Part shown: positions 28,848 through 37,344 of the stretch, piece after piece
Layout of the letters: every line of letters starts with the position of its first letter
Position numbering within the stretch: position 1 is the stretch's first letter
Assembly (NCBI GenBank): GCA_905181765.1
Contig: CAJIYW010000004.1
Coordinates: 62,001 to 126,000 of the forward strand
Origin: Flavobacteriales bacterium UBA6772
GTDB taxonomy: Bacteria > Bacteroidota > Bacteroidia > Flavobacteriales > Flavobacteriaceae
DNA length: 64,000 nt
Direction: 5' to 3'
Program-made: the position numbers and the translations under genes
Notes under the pieces: model-generated
Seen by the model: the letters and a program-made list of their open reading frames with translations, nothing else
The model's database searches: none
Told to the model about the DNA's origin: nothing

Positions 28848-28957
28848 AGATCTAATTATAGCGTGAAATTACTAAAATTTAATGAATATTTACGTTAAGT
28901 TTTCCATGCAATAAATTAGTTAGTTTTAGTATTAATTATATTGTAACAAAGGTTTTG

Positions 28958-28965
28958 TATTTTTG
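28958..28965 (+). promoter_or_regulatory. Promoter -7 box of the DUF456 gene
   Basis: TATTTTTG, a perfect TAnnTTTG box 19 bases before the chosen ATG. It overlaps the longer in-frame start, which is therefore rejected. Confidence 0.55.
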
Positions 28966-28984
28966 TCTTACTATAAAGTTTACA

Positions 28985-29485
28985 ATGGATATATTCTTAC
29001 TCACAATTGGTTTTTTATTTGTAATGCTTGGTCTTATTGGCTCTTTTTTGCCCGTTTTACCAGGACCTTTAACTAGTTGGTTGGGTTTATTGATTTTGTA
29101 TTTTACTTCTATAGTGCCAATGAATTATACATTTCTAGGAATTACGCTAGCTATTGCAATACTTATATGGATTTTAGATTACATCATTCCTGCAATCGGA
29201 ACAAAAGGTTTTGGTGGCAGTACATATGGTGTCTACGGAACTACCATTGGATTGCTTATTGGCTTGTTCTCTCCCATTCCGTTTGGAATATTACTTGGTG
29301 CTTTTTTAGGTGCTTTTATTGGAGAAATGCTGCATGACAAAAAAAATACGAGGAGGGCTTTTAGAGCTTCTATTGGTTCTTTATTGGGCCTTATAACTTC
29401 TGCAACTATAAAATTTACTGTAGCTGTAGTGTATGCTGTTTTATTTTTTATGAAGGTTTGGGAATATAATGGCGAGTTCTTTTAA
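28985..29485 (+). CDS. DUF456 family membrane protein
   Basis: 166 residues from the ATG at 28985, with about four hydrophobic segments. The first segment carries the DUF456 opening GSFLPVLPGPLTSWLGLLIL, and a central Gly-rich stretch (KGFGGSTYGVYGTTIGLLIG) resembles a glycine-zipper membrane region. The family has no known activity. A longer frame from 28955 begins inside the promoter region. The gene is alone, with lysS more than 500 bases downstream behind its own promoter. Confidence 0.8.
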   Translation: MDIFLLTIGFLFVMLGLIGSFLPVLPGPLTSWLGLLILYFTSIVPMNYTFLGITLAIAILIWILDYIIPAIGTKGFGGSTYGVYGTTIGLLIGLFSPIPFGILLGAFLGAFIGEMLHDKKNTRRAFRASIGSLLGLITSATIKFTVAVVYAVLFFMKVWEYNGEFF

Positions 29486-29800
29486 AATCTGTAAACTCTC
29501 ACAAAGTATGTGAGTAACTATAAATAAGTTCTGTTTTCTCTAATTATCTTTTATTTTCAAATGAAACTTTTGACTGCCATAAAGATATATTCCATAAATC
29601 ATATAGATTTTATAAAAGTTATTTTATTTTACGCAGAAGAACAAAGAAAACGTAGCTTTTGAAAATAGTATTTATTCTTCTAAAAACGCATCAACAAATA
29701 TAGTCCTGATTGAAACCGTATCCTTTTATTTTTTATCACAAGCGTCTCAAAAAACAGGAAACAGCTTCAAAAACAACTCTTTATAAAAGTTTAAAACAAA
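29486..29800. other. Intergenic region downstream of the DUF456 gene
   Basis: AT-rich sequence without a convincing gene. A 73-codon frame at 29710-29931 overlaps the hairpins of the candidate small RNA and has low-complexity composition, so it is not called. Confidence 0.5.
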
Positions 29801-29804
29801 AAAA

Positions 29805-29910
29805 AAGCGTCCCATTTAAGGGAAGCTTTCCATTGGTTAACAAAACCACGACACTTTTTATAAAGTGCCAAACAACACAACTAAATGCTACTTCAACAAA
29901 AAGTAGCATT
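29805..29910 (-). ncRNA. Candidate structured small RNA, divergent from lysS
   Basis: Read on the minus strand, a perfect TATATTTG box (29911-29918) is followed at once by consecutive hairpins. They are AATGCTACTT/AAGTAGCATT (29884-29910), GGCACTTT/AAAGTGTC, TGGTT/AACCA, and finally AAAGC-TTCCC/GGGA-CGCTTT with a T-run (to about 29805), which looks like an intrinsic terminator. A promoter, stems and a terminator within about 105 bases and no coding frame suggest a small RNA. The transcription start may fall inside the first stem. No Rfam family is recognised. Inference only. Confidence 0.4.
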
Positions 29911-29918
29911 CAAATATA
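29911..29918 (-). promoter_or_regulatory. Promoter -7 box of the candidate small RNA
   Basis: TATATTTG on the minus strand with a TTG 22 bases upstream, pointing away from lysS. Confidence 0.45.
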
Positions 29919-29993
29919 CAACGTTTTATGATTTCTACACCAATTTATTGATATTTTATCGAATTCTGCAATTGCCAAATTATTGAAAGAGTG

Positions 29994-30001
29994 TATATTT
30001 G
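29994..30001 (+). promoter_or_regulatory. Promoter of lysS
   Basis: TATATTTG with TTG at 29972-29974 (19-base spacer), 32 bases before the lysS ATG. This is one of the best promoter matches in the window. Confidence 0.7.
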
Positions 30002-30033
30002 CAGTCTTAAAATATCACACTAATACATAAGAA

Positions 30034-31728
30034 ATGCAATTATCAGAACAAGAAGTTGTACGAAGAGACAAGCTAGCAAAATTAAGAGATTTGGGTATCA
30101 ATCCATATCCTGCAGATTTATTTCCAGTAGATGCTAATTCTAAGGGAATTAAAGAGGATTTTGTAGAAGGTAAACAGGTAGTTGTTGCTGGCCGTTTAAT
30201 GGTTATAAATATTCAAGGAAAAGCTTCTTTTGGTCAATTACAAGACGGTGAAGGTAGAATTCAACTTTATTTTAATAGAGATGAAATTTGTACCGGAGAA
30301 GACAAATCTTTATACAATAATGTCTTTAAGAAATTATTAGATTTAGGCGATTTTGTAGGAATTACAGGAACCCTTTTTACTACGCAAGTTGGTGAAAAAA
30401 CAATTATGGTAAAAGCTTTTAAATTGCTTGCAAAAGCTTTAAAACCATTACCAATACCGAAAGTTAAAGATGGTGTTACCTATGATGCTTTTACAGATCC
30501 AGAAATGCGTTACAGACAACGTTATGCAGATTTAGTGGTAAATCCACATGTAAAAGAGGTGTTTATTAAAAGAACGAAATTATTTAATGCAATGCGTTCT
30601 TTCTTTAATGACGCTGGCTATTTTGAAGTTGAAACTCCGGTTTTGCAACCAATTCCTGGAGGTGCAGCTGCAAGGCCTTTTATAACACATCACAATTCTT
30701 TAGACATCCCTTTGTATATGAGAATTGCGAATGAATTATATCTAAAAAGATTAATTGTTGGTGGTTTTGATGGTGTGTATGAATTCTCGAAAAACTTCAG
30801 AAATGAAGGAATGGATAGAACACACAACCCGGAATTTACAGCCATGGAGATCTATGTTTCTTACAAAGATTACAATTGGATGATGGATTTTACTGAGCAA
30901 TTATTAGAGCACTGTGCTATTGCCGTAAACGGAACTTCTGAAGCTACATTTGGTGAACATAAAATAGATTTCAAAGCACCATATGCTAGAATTACCATGG
31001 CAGATTCTATTAAACATTTTACTGGTTTTGACATTACTGGAAAAACAGAAGATGAAATTAGAGAGGCCGCAAAATCGATGCACATCGAGGTAAATGCAAC
31101 CATGGGTAAAGGAAAGTTAATTGATGAAATTTTTGGAGAGAAATGTGAAGGAAACTACATTCAACCAACTTTTATTACAGATTATCCAAAAGAAATGTCT
31201 CCGCTTTGTAAAGAACACAGAGATAACCCAGAATTGACAGAACGTTTTGAGTTGATGGTTTGTGGTAAAGAAATTGCAAATGCATATTCTGAATTGAATG
31301 ATCCTATTGACCAACGTGAACGTTTTGAGCATCAATTAAAATTAGCGCAAAAAGGTGATGATGAAGCGACTGAATTTATAGATGAAGATTTCTTACGTGC
31401 TTTAGAATATGGTATGCCACCAACATCTGGTATGGGTATTGGCATGGACAGGTTGATTATGTTTTTAACAAACAACCAATCGATACAAGAGGTATTATTT
31501 TTTCCACAAATGAGACCAGAAAAGAAAGCGCCTTCTATAGAACTAAACGATGAGGAAAAATCAGTTTTAAATCTTATAGAAAAAGCAGGGAAAATAGATT
31601 TAAATGATTTAAAAACACAGTCTGGCTTGTCTAACAAAAAATGGGACAAAACTATTAAAGGATTAACTAAAAAAGAGGTGGCTAAAGTTTCTAAAACAGA
31701 TGAAGGTTTATTTGTAGAACTCATATAA
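30034..31728 (+). CDS. lysS: Lysyl-tRNA synthetase, class II, with C-terminal extension
   Basis: 564 residues. The OB-fold anticodon domain lies at about 1-150, and the class II catalytic domain at about 170-500 has motif 2 (FRNEGMDRTHNPEFTAMEIY) and motif 3 (PPTSGMGIGMDRLIMFL). The enzyme charges tRNA(Lys). An extra segment of about 60 residues at the end (DEEKSVLNLIEKAGKIDLND and following) has the spacing of a small helix-turn-helix or winged-helix fold. I believe it is common to flavobacterial LysRS, and its role is unknown to me. Single gene with its own promoter. Confidence 0.95.
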   Translation: MQLSEQEVVRRDKLAKLRDLGINPYPADLFPVDANSKGIKEDFVEGKQVVVAGRLMVINIQGKASFGQLQDGEGRIQLYFNRDEICTGEDKSLYNNVFKKLLDLGDFVGITGTLFTTQVGEKTIMVKAFKLLAKALKPLPIPKVKDGVTYDAFTDPEMRYRQRYADLVVNPHVKEVFIKRTKLFNAMRSFFNDAGYFEVETPVLQPIPGGAAARPFITHHNSLDIPLYMRIANELYLKRLIVGGFDGVYEFSKNFRNEGMDRTHNPEFTAMEIYVSYKDYNWMMDFTEQLLEHCAIAVNGTSEATFGEHKIDFKAPYARITMADSIKHFTGFDITGKTEDEIREAAKSMHIEVNATMGKGKLIDEIFGEKCEGNYIQPTFITDYPKEMSPLCKEHRDNPELTERFELMVCGKEIANAYSELNDPIDQRERFEHQLKLAQKGDDEATEFIDEDFLRALEYGMPPTSGMGIGMDRLIMFLTNNQSIQEVLFFPQMRPEKKAPSIELNDEEKSVLNLIEKAGKIDLNDLKTQSGLSNKKWDKTIKGLTKKEVAKVSKTDEGLFVELI

Positions 31729-31904
31729 TATTAATTTTATCATTTCTACCGAAGCATAAATCAAAAAAAAAAGGAATGTTATTTTTAGAGAAGTTTACTA
31801 CAAGAACTGCTTCTTCTATTTTTTAAAGCACTATAATTAGCATCCTCCAAGCATTTAGTTTTTAAAAATGCTTGCAAAATTGTTTTTGTAAATACTAACA
31901 CTTT

Positions 31905-32027
31905 TTAGTGTTTATCAGGGTAATTTTCTTGCTTATTTTTTCTGCTAGAATCGTAGATATTCCATAGAGTTAAACCCATGTATACTGCAAATATAATACC
32001 ACCTACTATAAAAAATCCTATATTCAT
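31905..32027 (-). CDS. 40-residue single-helix membrane protein
   Basis: A short frame starting with ATG that overlaps the stop of the upstream 56-residue frame by four bases (ATGA). The product begins MNIGFFIVGGIIFAVYMGLT, one transmembrane helix, followed by a polar tail LWNIYDSSRKNKQENYPDKH. The overlap, the clean hydrophobic-to-polar layout and the absence of other genes in this region support a real microprotein. No family recognised. A weak hairpin (AACACT/AGTGTT) covers its stop. Confidence 0.55.
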   Translation of the reverse strand: MNIGFFIVGGIIFAVYMGLTLWNIYDSSRKNKQENYPDKH

Positions 32028-32194
32028 GTTGTTCTTCTTTGTCTAATTGCTATTGCAAACAATAATATTGTCCCTGGCCAATGCGCAGAATATTGTGCTT
32101 CATCTGTCATTCCTAATATTCCGTAACCTACAGAATACAACAAACACATGAAAGCTAAAATAATTGGATACCACTTTAAAATAAAACTTTTCAT
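32024..32194 (-). CDS. 56-residue membrane protein
   Basis: Product MKSFILKWYPIILAFMCLLY at the start, then SVGYGILGMTDEAQYSAHWP, then a second helix GTILLFAIAIRQRRTT. Two hydrophobic segments flank a short polar loop, which predicts a membrane hairpin. It overlaps the 40-residue gene by four bases, so the two would be translated together. I do not recognise it. Confidence is moderate because the gene is short and has no known homologue in my memory. Confidence 0.55.
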   Translation of the reverse strand: MKSFILKWYPIILAFMCLLYSVGYGILGMTDEAQYSAHWPGTILLFAIAIRQRRTT

Positions 32195-32701
32195 CTTTTA
32201 ATATGTTATGTAATTTATTATTTATCTAAGATAAGGAATTTTAGGATACCTTTAAAAAAAGTAGAAATCTAATTTTAATTTAGAATACTATTTATAATGG
32301 GTATTTTTAAGAAGAATCTTTATCGGTAAACAAATAATATATCCTTTGTGCCCCGAATAAAAATGTATAGTATTAAGTTATTTAAATAGCTAGAAAAAAT
32401 AATCTTCTAGCAACTAAATAATGTTAAAAAAACTACATTTGATTGCTGCACTAAAATTTTATTTTCACAGCTGACGAAATAAATTAGATTTTTGATTGCA
32501 AATTCCTGGAAGTATACTTCTGATTTTTGTATTGATCCTTTTAATTTGTAAAATAAAAAAAACGTTTAATTAAAATTACATTTTATTTTTTAGCCTATTA
32601 AAAAAATCTGAAATGGAATATGAAAAATATTTTATTTATTAACTTTAGCAACTAAGCATAGTAAATAATTACCCTAAACAACTTATTTATAAATAAAAAA
32701 A
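32195..32701. other. Intergenic region upstream of the small membrane genes and after rsmG
   Basis: About 500 bases of very AT-rich sequence. I see no reading frame with coding character, no tRNA and no strong hairpin. It may hold the promoter of the two small genes, but no perfect TAnnTTTG box was assigned. Confidence 0.45.
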
Positions 32702-33331
32702 CTACCCTTTAAACTTCATACCTAAATGTACCACCTTTTTAGTTTCATAGAAATCTTCTTCAAAGTAAGCCGGTAAATCATAAATAGTTGCAGAAGTATA
32801 TAATTTTAATTCTTCAGATAAATCGCCACCTTTAAGATAGAGAATACCATTTTTAAGATCGTGATTTTGCTTTTTATTAATTCTACCTTTTGTCCAACCT
32901 ACAAAAGTTTCCATTTGTGCAACCGCTCTACTTACAATAAAGTCATACGTATCTTTAACTTCTTCAACCCTACCATTCGTAGTTTTAACATTTTCTAAAC
33001 CCAAACCTGCTACTACTTCATCTACTACTTTTATCTTTTTACCAATAGAATCTACCAAATGAAATTGGGTTTCTGGAAACAATATTGCTAATGGTATACC
33101 AGGAAAACCGCCACCAGTTCCAACATCCAATACCTTAGCGCCTGGTTTAAACTGCACTACTTTCGCAATTCCTAAAGAGTGTAATACGTGGCGCAGATAC
33201 AACTCATCAATATCTTTTCTAGAAACAACATTTATTTTCAAATTCCAGTCTTCGTATAATTCCTGTAATTTTTCGAATTGTTGAATTTGAGTTGCTGATA
33301 AATTTTTAAAATATTTGCGAATAATATCCAT
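32702..33331 (-). CDS. rsmG: 16S rRNA (guanine-527-N7)-methyltransferase
   Basis: 209 residues from the ATG at 33331. SAM motif I is VLDVGTGGGFPGIPLAI, with the family motif FHLVDSIGKKIKVVDEV and VSRAVAQMETFVGW after it. RsmG methylates G527 in the 530 loop of 16S rRNA; its loss gives low-level streptomycin resistance in other bacteria. The frame is open to 33352, but the promoter box lies there, so the shorter start MDIIRKYFKNL is chosen. It is divergent from the desaturase gene. Confidence 0.95.
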   Translation of the reverse strand: MDIIRKYFKNLSATQIQQFEKLQELYEDWNLKINVVSRKDIDELYLRHVLHSLGIAKVVQFKPGAKVLDVGTGGGFPGIPLAILFPETQFHLVDSIGKKIKVVDEVVAGLGLENVKTTNGRVEEVKDTYDFIVSRAVAQMETFVGWTKGRINKKQNHDLKNGILYLKGGDLSEELKLYTSATIYDLPAYFEEDFYETKKVVHLGMKFKG

Positions 33332-33349
33332 CGAATAAGGTTTGAGCCG

Positions 33350-33357
33350 CAAAAATA
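33350..33357 (-). promoter_or_regulatory. Promoter -7 box of rsmG
   Basis: TATTTTTG on the minus strand ends 18 bases before the rsmG ATG. Confidence 0.6.
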
Positions 33358-33423
33358 GTTATACTTACCAAACAATTCACAACAAAATCTCTCGTTTATT
33401 GTAAAAAGCAGTTTCAAAAGCAT

Positions 33424-33431
33424 TATTTTTG
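33424..33431 (+). promoter_or_regulatory. Promoter -7 box of the desaturase gene
   Basis: TATTTTTG, 23 bases before the desaturase ATG, divergent from the rsmG promoter about 70 bases away. Confidence 0.6.
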
Positions 33432-33454
33432 TAAAACGATTCTAATACACTTAA

Positions 33455-34546
33455 ATGAAAACAATAAATTTCTCAAGAGTAGATAAAGCAAAATTCTTTA
33501 GAACTCTTAATAAAAGAGTAAATAATTATTTCAAAGAAAACGAAATTAATAGAACCGGAAACTGGAAGTTGTATTCTAAAGCAATTGTTATGTTTTCTTT
33601 ATTTTTAGCACCGTTTATAGTAGTATTAACAGTTACTATGCCACAATGGGCGATGGTTTTATTAACGATACTTGCAGGTATAGGAATGGCCGGCGTTGGA
33701 ATGAATGTAATGCATGATGCCAATCATGAATCTTTTTCTCGAAAAAAATGGGTAAATAAATTAATGGGTAGTAGTATTTATATCCTTGCAGGAAATGTAT
33801 ATAATTGGAAGGTACAGCACAATGTACTGCACCATACGTTTACCAATGTGAAAGATCATGACGAAGATATAGATGCCGGTAGAATTATTCGTTTCTCTTT
33901 GCATTCTAAATGGTTAAAGATTCATAAGCTTCAAAAATATTATTCTGTTTTCTTATATGGTTTATTAACCATTAATTGGGCAATTACCACCGATGTAAAA
34001 CAAATGCACCGATATTTAAAACGTAAATTATCATATGGTAAATTTCCAAATCCTACTACAGAATGGACAAAGTTAGTAATTTCTAAAGTTGTGTATTATG
34101 CACTTTGGATTGTTTTACCATTGTTAGTTTTAGACGTTGCTTGGTGGAAAATTTTGGTTGGGTTTTTCATAATGCACTATACTGCTGGTATGATTTTAAG
34201 TATTGTTTTTCAGCTGGCACATATTGTTCCAAATACAGCAATGCCTATTCCAGATAAAGACGGTAATTTAGAACACACTTGGGCAGTCCACCAATTATAC
34301 ACTACTTCTAACTTTGCCCCTAGCAATTGGTTGGTAAATTTTTATACGGGTGGTTTAAATCATCAGGTTGAACATCATATTTTTCCTCATATTTCTCATG
34401 TGCATTATAGTAAATTGGCTAAAATTGTAAAAGAAACAGCTAATGAATTTAATTTACCCTATAATGAATATAAAACAATGCGAAAAGCACTTGTAGAGCA
34501 TTTTAGACATTTAGGTGTTTTAGGACAGAAACCAGAATTGGCATAA
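33455..34546 (+). CDS. Membrane fatty acid desaturase (acyl-CoA/lipid desaturase)
   Basis: 363 residues with at least four hydrophobic segments and the three histidine boxes of membrane diiron desaturases: HDANHE near residue 88, HNVLHHTFTN near 124, and NHQVEHHIFPHISHVHY near 305. The long third box resembles front-end and delta-type desaturases. These enzymes introduce double bonds into membrane acyl chains, which fits cold adaptation in marine flavobacteria. Regiochemistry cannot be read from sequence. It is followed after 27 bases by an aminotransferase gene, with no clear functional link. Confidence 0.9.
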   Translation: MKTINFSRVDKAKFFRTLNKRVNNYFKENEINRTGNWKLYSKAIVMFSLFLAPFIVVLTVTMPQWAMVLLTILAGIGMAGVGMNVMHDANHESFSRKKWVNKLMGSSIYILAGNVYNWKVQHNVLHHTFTNVKDHDEDIDAGRIIRFSLHSKWLKIHKLQKYYSVFLYGLLTINWAITTDVKQMHRYLKRKLSYGKFPNPTTEWTKLVISKVVYYALWIVLPLLVLDVAWWKILVGFFIMHYTAGMILSIVFQLAHIVPNTAMPIPDKDGNLEHTWAVHQLYTTSNFAPSNWLVNFYTGGLNHQVEHHIFPHISHVHYSKLAKIVKETANEFNLPYNEYKTMRKALVEHFRHLGVLGQKPELA

Positions 34547-34573
34547 CAACAGCAACACACAACTAACAGTAAA

Positions 34574-35761
34574 ATGAAACATCCATTATCGGACAGAATT
34601 AACAGTTTGCCTGTATCTCAAACTTTAGCAATGGCTGCAAAAGCAAGAGAATTAAAAGCGGCAGGAAAAGACATTATTAGTTTAAGTTTAGGAGAACCAG
34701 ACTTTAACACACCAGATTTCATTAAAGACGCAGCAATAGAAGCTGTAAATCAAAACTATAATTCGTACTCTCCAGTAGACGGTTATGCAGAATTAAAAGA
34801 AGCAATTTGCACAAAATTTCAGCGTGATAATGGTTTAACATACCAACCAAACCAAATTGTAGTTTCTACAGGTGCAAAACAATCTATTGCAAATATTGCA
34901 CAGGTATTATTAAACCCAGGAGATGAGGTTTTATTACCAGCACCATATTGGGTTAGTTATTCTGCAATTGCTATTTTAAGTGAAGCAAAATTTGTAGAAA
35001 TTCCTTCTTCTATAGACAACGATTTTAAAATTACACCTGCACAATTAGAGGCCGCAATTACGCCAAAAACTAAAATGGTGTTTTTTAATTCACCAAACAA
35101 CCCTAGTGGTTCTATGTATAGTGAAGCAGAATACAGAGCGTTGGCTGCTATTTTAGAAAATTATCCGCAGATTTATATCTTATCAGATGAAATTTACGAA
35201 CACATAAACTATGGTACAAAAAACTTTAGTTTTGCTGCTATAGAAAGTATGTATGACAGAACCATTACTGTAAACGGTTTGGCAAAAGCATTTGCAATGA
35301 CAGGTTGGAGAATTGGATATATCGGAGCTCCACAATGGATTGCCAAAGCGTGTACAAAGATGCAGGGTCAAATTACTTCTGGTGCAAATTGTATTGCACA
35401 AAGAGCAGCAATTACTGCAGTTTTAGCGCCTATTTCTAAAATTAAATACATGGTAGATGAATTTAAAATACGTAGAGATATTGTAGTTGGTTTGTTAAGA
35501 GAAATAGACGGATTTAAAGTAAATGTGCCAGAAGGTGCCTTTTATGTATTTCCAGATATTTCGGCATTCTTCGGAAAGACAATTGATGGTATAACTATCG
35601 AAAATGCAAACGATTTTTCTTTATTTATTCTAGAGAAAGCAAATGTAGCTACGGTAACAGGAGATGCTTTTGGTGCGCCAAATTGTATTAGAATGTCTTA
35701 TGCTGCTTCTGAGTTACAATTGCGCGAAGCAATAAAGAGAATAGCAAAAGTTTTGAGTTAA
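34574..35761 (+). CDS. PLP-dependent aminotransferase, aspartate aminotransferase type
   Basis: 395 residues of the fold-type I, class I family. The PLP lysine is Lys238 in TVNGLAKAFAMTGWRIGY; the PLP contacts NSPNNPSG and SDEIYEHI are present, and the carboxylate-binding Arg lies in CIRMSYAAS near the end. The closest type is the aspartate aminotransferase of thermophiles and Bacteroidota (AspC/AspB type), which makes aspartate from oxaloacetate, but substrate range is broad. Own terminator downstream. Confidence 0.9.
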   Translation: MKHPLSDRINSLPVSQTLAMAAKARELKAAGKDIISLSLGEPDFNTPDFIKDAAIEAVNQNYNSYSPVDGYAELKEAICTKFQRDNGLTYQPNQIVVSTGAKQSIANIAQVLLNPGDEVLLPAPYWVSYSAIAILSEAKFVEIPSSIDNDFKITPAQLEAAITPKTKMVFFNSPNNPSGSMYSEAEYRALAAILENYPQIYILSDEIYEHINYGTKNFSFAAIESMYDRTITVNGLAKAFAMTGWRIGYIGAPQWIAKACTKMQGQITSGANCIAQRAAITAVLAPISKIKYMVDEFKIRRDIVVGLLREIDGFKVNVPEGAFYVFPDISAFFGKTIDGITIENANDFSLFILEKANVATVTGDAFGAPNCIRMSYAASELQLREAIKRIAKVLS

Positions 35762-35775
35762 AATCAATATATATT

Positions 35776-35809
35776 AAAAAAATCCATCTTTTTAAAGATG
35801 GATTTTTTT
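35776..35809 (+). terminator. Terminator after the aminotransferase gene
   Basis: AAAAAATCCATCTTT pairs with AAAGATGGATTTTTT around a very short loop. It is probably also usable by the convergent PhnA-type gene. Confidence 0.88.
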
Positions 35810-35854
35810 GTTTTAATAAATACCTCTAAAATTAGAAGTTTTTAAAAAAGCATA

Positions 35855-36454
35855 TTACTCTTTATCTGCCATTTTCTTAACGTAATCTGTAATAATTACA
35901 ATTTGTGTAGGTCCTACTTTACCTTCTATAAACTTAGCGTTTTCATGATCTAAAGAAATTCTTCTTACCGCGGTTCCTTGTTTTGCAACCAAGCTAGATC
36001 CTTTTACTTTTAAGTCTTTAATTAGAACTACAGAATCTCCTGCTTCTAAAATTGCACCATTTGCATCTCTATGAATTATTTTTTCACTGTCATCTAAATG
36101 ATCTCCAGACTCCTTTGCAAATCGTAAATCGTCGTCTTCTAAATACATCATGTCTAGCAAGTCTTTTGGCCAACCCTCATTTCTTAAACGAGACAACATT
36201 CTCCAAGCAACCACTTTTACAGCTCTATGCTCACTCCACATAGAATCGTTTAAACAACGCCAATGGTTTGCATCCATTTGATCTGCATTCTCTAGCTGCG
36301 TAGTACAAGATTCACAAGCCAATAAACTACCATCTACTCCACTACCTCCTACGGTTGACGTTGGTTTTACTTCGTAAATAGACAAATTAACTGTTCCAGT
36401 GCATAATTCACATTGGTTTCCACTTCTACTTTCTAAATCTTGTTGTAAACTCAT
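35855..36454 (-). CDS. PhnA-type zinc-ribbon protein
   Basis: 199 residues. A double CxxC zinc ribbon opens the protein (CELC near residue 14 and CESC near 48). The C-terminal part has the PhnA/YjdM domain: NGAILEAGDSVVLIKDLKVK, then a short beta-barrel ending IVIITDYVKKM. Despite the family name there is no evidence that it acts on phosphonates, and the true role is unknown. A middle segment (DLLDMMYLEDDDLRFAKE) is the extended type found in Bacteroidota. Divergent from the nitroreductase gene. Confidence 0.82.
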   Translation of the reverse strand: MSLQQDLESRSGNQCELCTGTVNLSIYEVKPTSTVGGSGVDGSLLACESCTTQLENADQMDANHWRCLNDSMWSEHRAVKVVAWRMLSRLRNEGWPKDLLDMMYLEDDDLRFAKESGDHLDDSEKIIHRDANGAILEAGDSVVLIKDLKVKGSSLVAKQGTAVRRISLDHENAKFIEGKVGPTQIVIITDYVKKMADKE

Positions 36455-36480
36455 TATTCTATATTTTGGTTCAATGCTGA

Positions 36481-36488
36481 CAAAAGTA
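36481..36488 (-). promoter_or_regulatory. Promoter -7 box of the PhnA-type gene
   Basis: TACTTTTG on the minus strand, a TAnnTTTG match 26 bases before the ATG. Confidence 0.5.
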
Positions 36489-36602
36489 CATTTTTAAATC
36501 AGCTTGCTAATTTATATTGCTATAAATTAAAAATAATGGCTTTTAAAGGGAATCAAAAAAGTCTAAAATGAATATATTTACAAAAAAAATTCTTCAAAAT
36601 AT

Positions 36603-37343
36603 ATGATGAATCAAGAAAAAACAGTTTCTGAAGCAATACAATATAGACGTTCTGTAAGAATCTACGATGCAGAGAAAGCAATAGATAAAAATATTGTAAA
36701 AAAATGCATTCAACAAGCTACTTTAGCCCCTAACAGCAGCAATATGCAACTTTGGGAATTTTACCACATTACTTCTAAAGATCTTATTACTGAAATTGCG
36801 CCATTTTGTTTCAATCAAAATGCAGCAAAAACAGCGCAACAATTGGTTGTTTTTGTAACGCGTAAAGATTTATGGAAAAAGCGGGCAAAAGCTAATTTGA
36901 GTTTTATAGATGCTAATTTTGGTGCAAACAATCCAAAAGCGGAGCAATCTAATAGAGAAAAAGTTGCTAGAAAATATTATGGTAAGGTTATTCCTTTTGC
37001 ATATGCAGATTTCCTCGGTGTTTTTGGTTTCTTTAAATACCTCATGATGTTTGTAATAGGTGTTTTTAAACCTATTTATAGAGAAGTTCGAAGCAGCGAT
37101 ATGCGAATTGTAGCGCATAAAACCTGTGGTTTGGCTGCACAAAATTTCATGATCTCTATGGCGGCGCAAGGCTATGACACCTGCCCAATGGAAGGAACGG
37201 ATACCCTGCGTATTCAAAAACTATTAAAATTACCTTTTGGTGCAGAAATTAATATGGTTGTTTCTTGTGGTATTAGAACCGAAAAGGGAATCTATGGTGA
37301 ACGTTTTAGAATCCCTTTTGAGGAGGTGTATACTGAAATTTAG
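36603..37343 (+). CDS. Nitroreductase family protein
   Basis: 246 residues with the FMN-binding opening IQYRRSVRIYDAEKAI and QATLAPNSSNMQLWEFYHIT. There is a lipophilic mid-insert (DFLGVFGFFKYLMMFVIGVF) and a C-terminal MVVSCGIRTEKGIYGERFRIP. Members use NAD(P)H to reduce nitro compounds, quinones or flavins; substrate not predictable. Two adjacent ATG codons (36603 and 36606) could serve. The stop is one base from the convergent stop of the acylase gene, leaving no room for a terminator. Confidence 0.88.
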   Translation: MMNQEKTVSEAIQYRRSVRIYDAEKAIDKNIVKKCIQQATLAPNSSNMQLWEFYHITSKDLITEIAPFCFNQNAAKTAQQLVVFVTRKDLWKKRAKANLSFIDANFGANNPKAEQSNREKVARKYYGKVIPFAYADFLGVFGFFKYLMMFVIGVFKPIYREVRSSDMRIVAHKTCGLAAQNFMISMAAQGYDTCPMEGTDTLRIQKLLKLPFGAEINMVVSCGIRTEKGIYGERFRIPFEEVYTEI

Positions 37344-37344
37344 A

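Noticed and set aside
29805..29918. 6S RNA
   Set aside because: Consecutive short hairpins do not form the long rod with a central bubble expected for 6S, and the length is too small.
29710..29931. 73-codon plus-strand frame before lysS
   Set aside because: Low-complexity Lys/Thr/Ser sequence running through hairpins on the opposite strand; no homology recognised.
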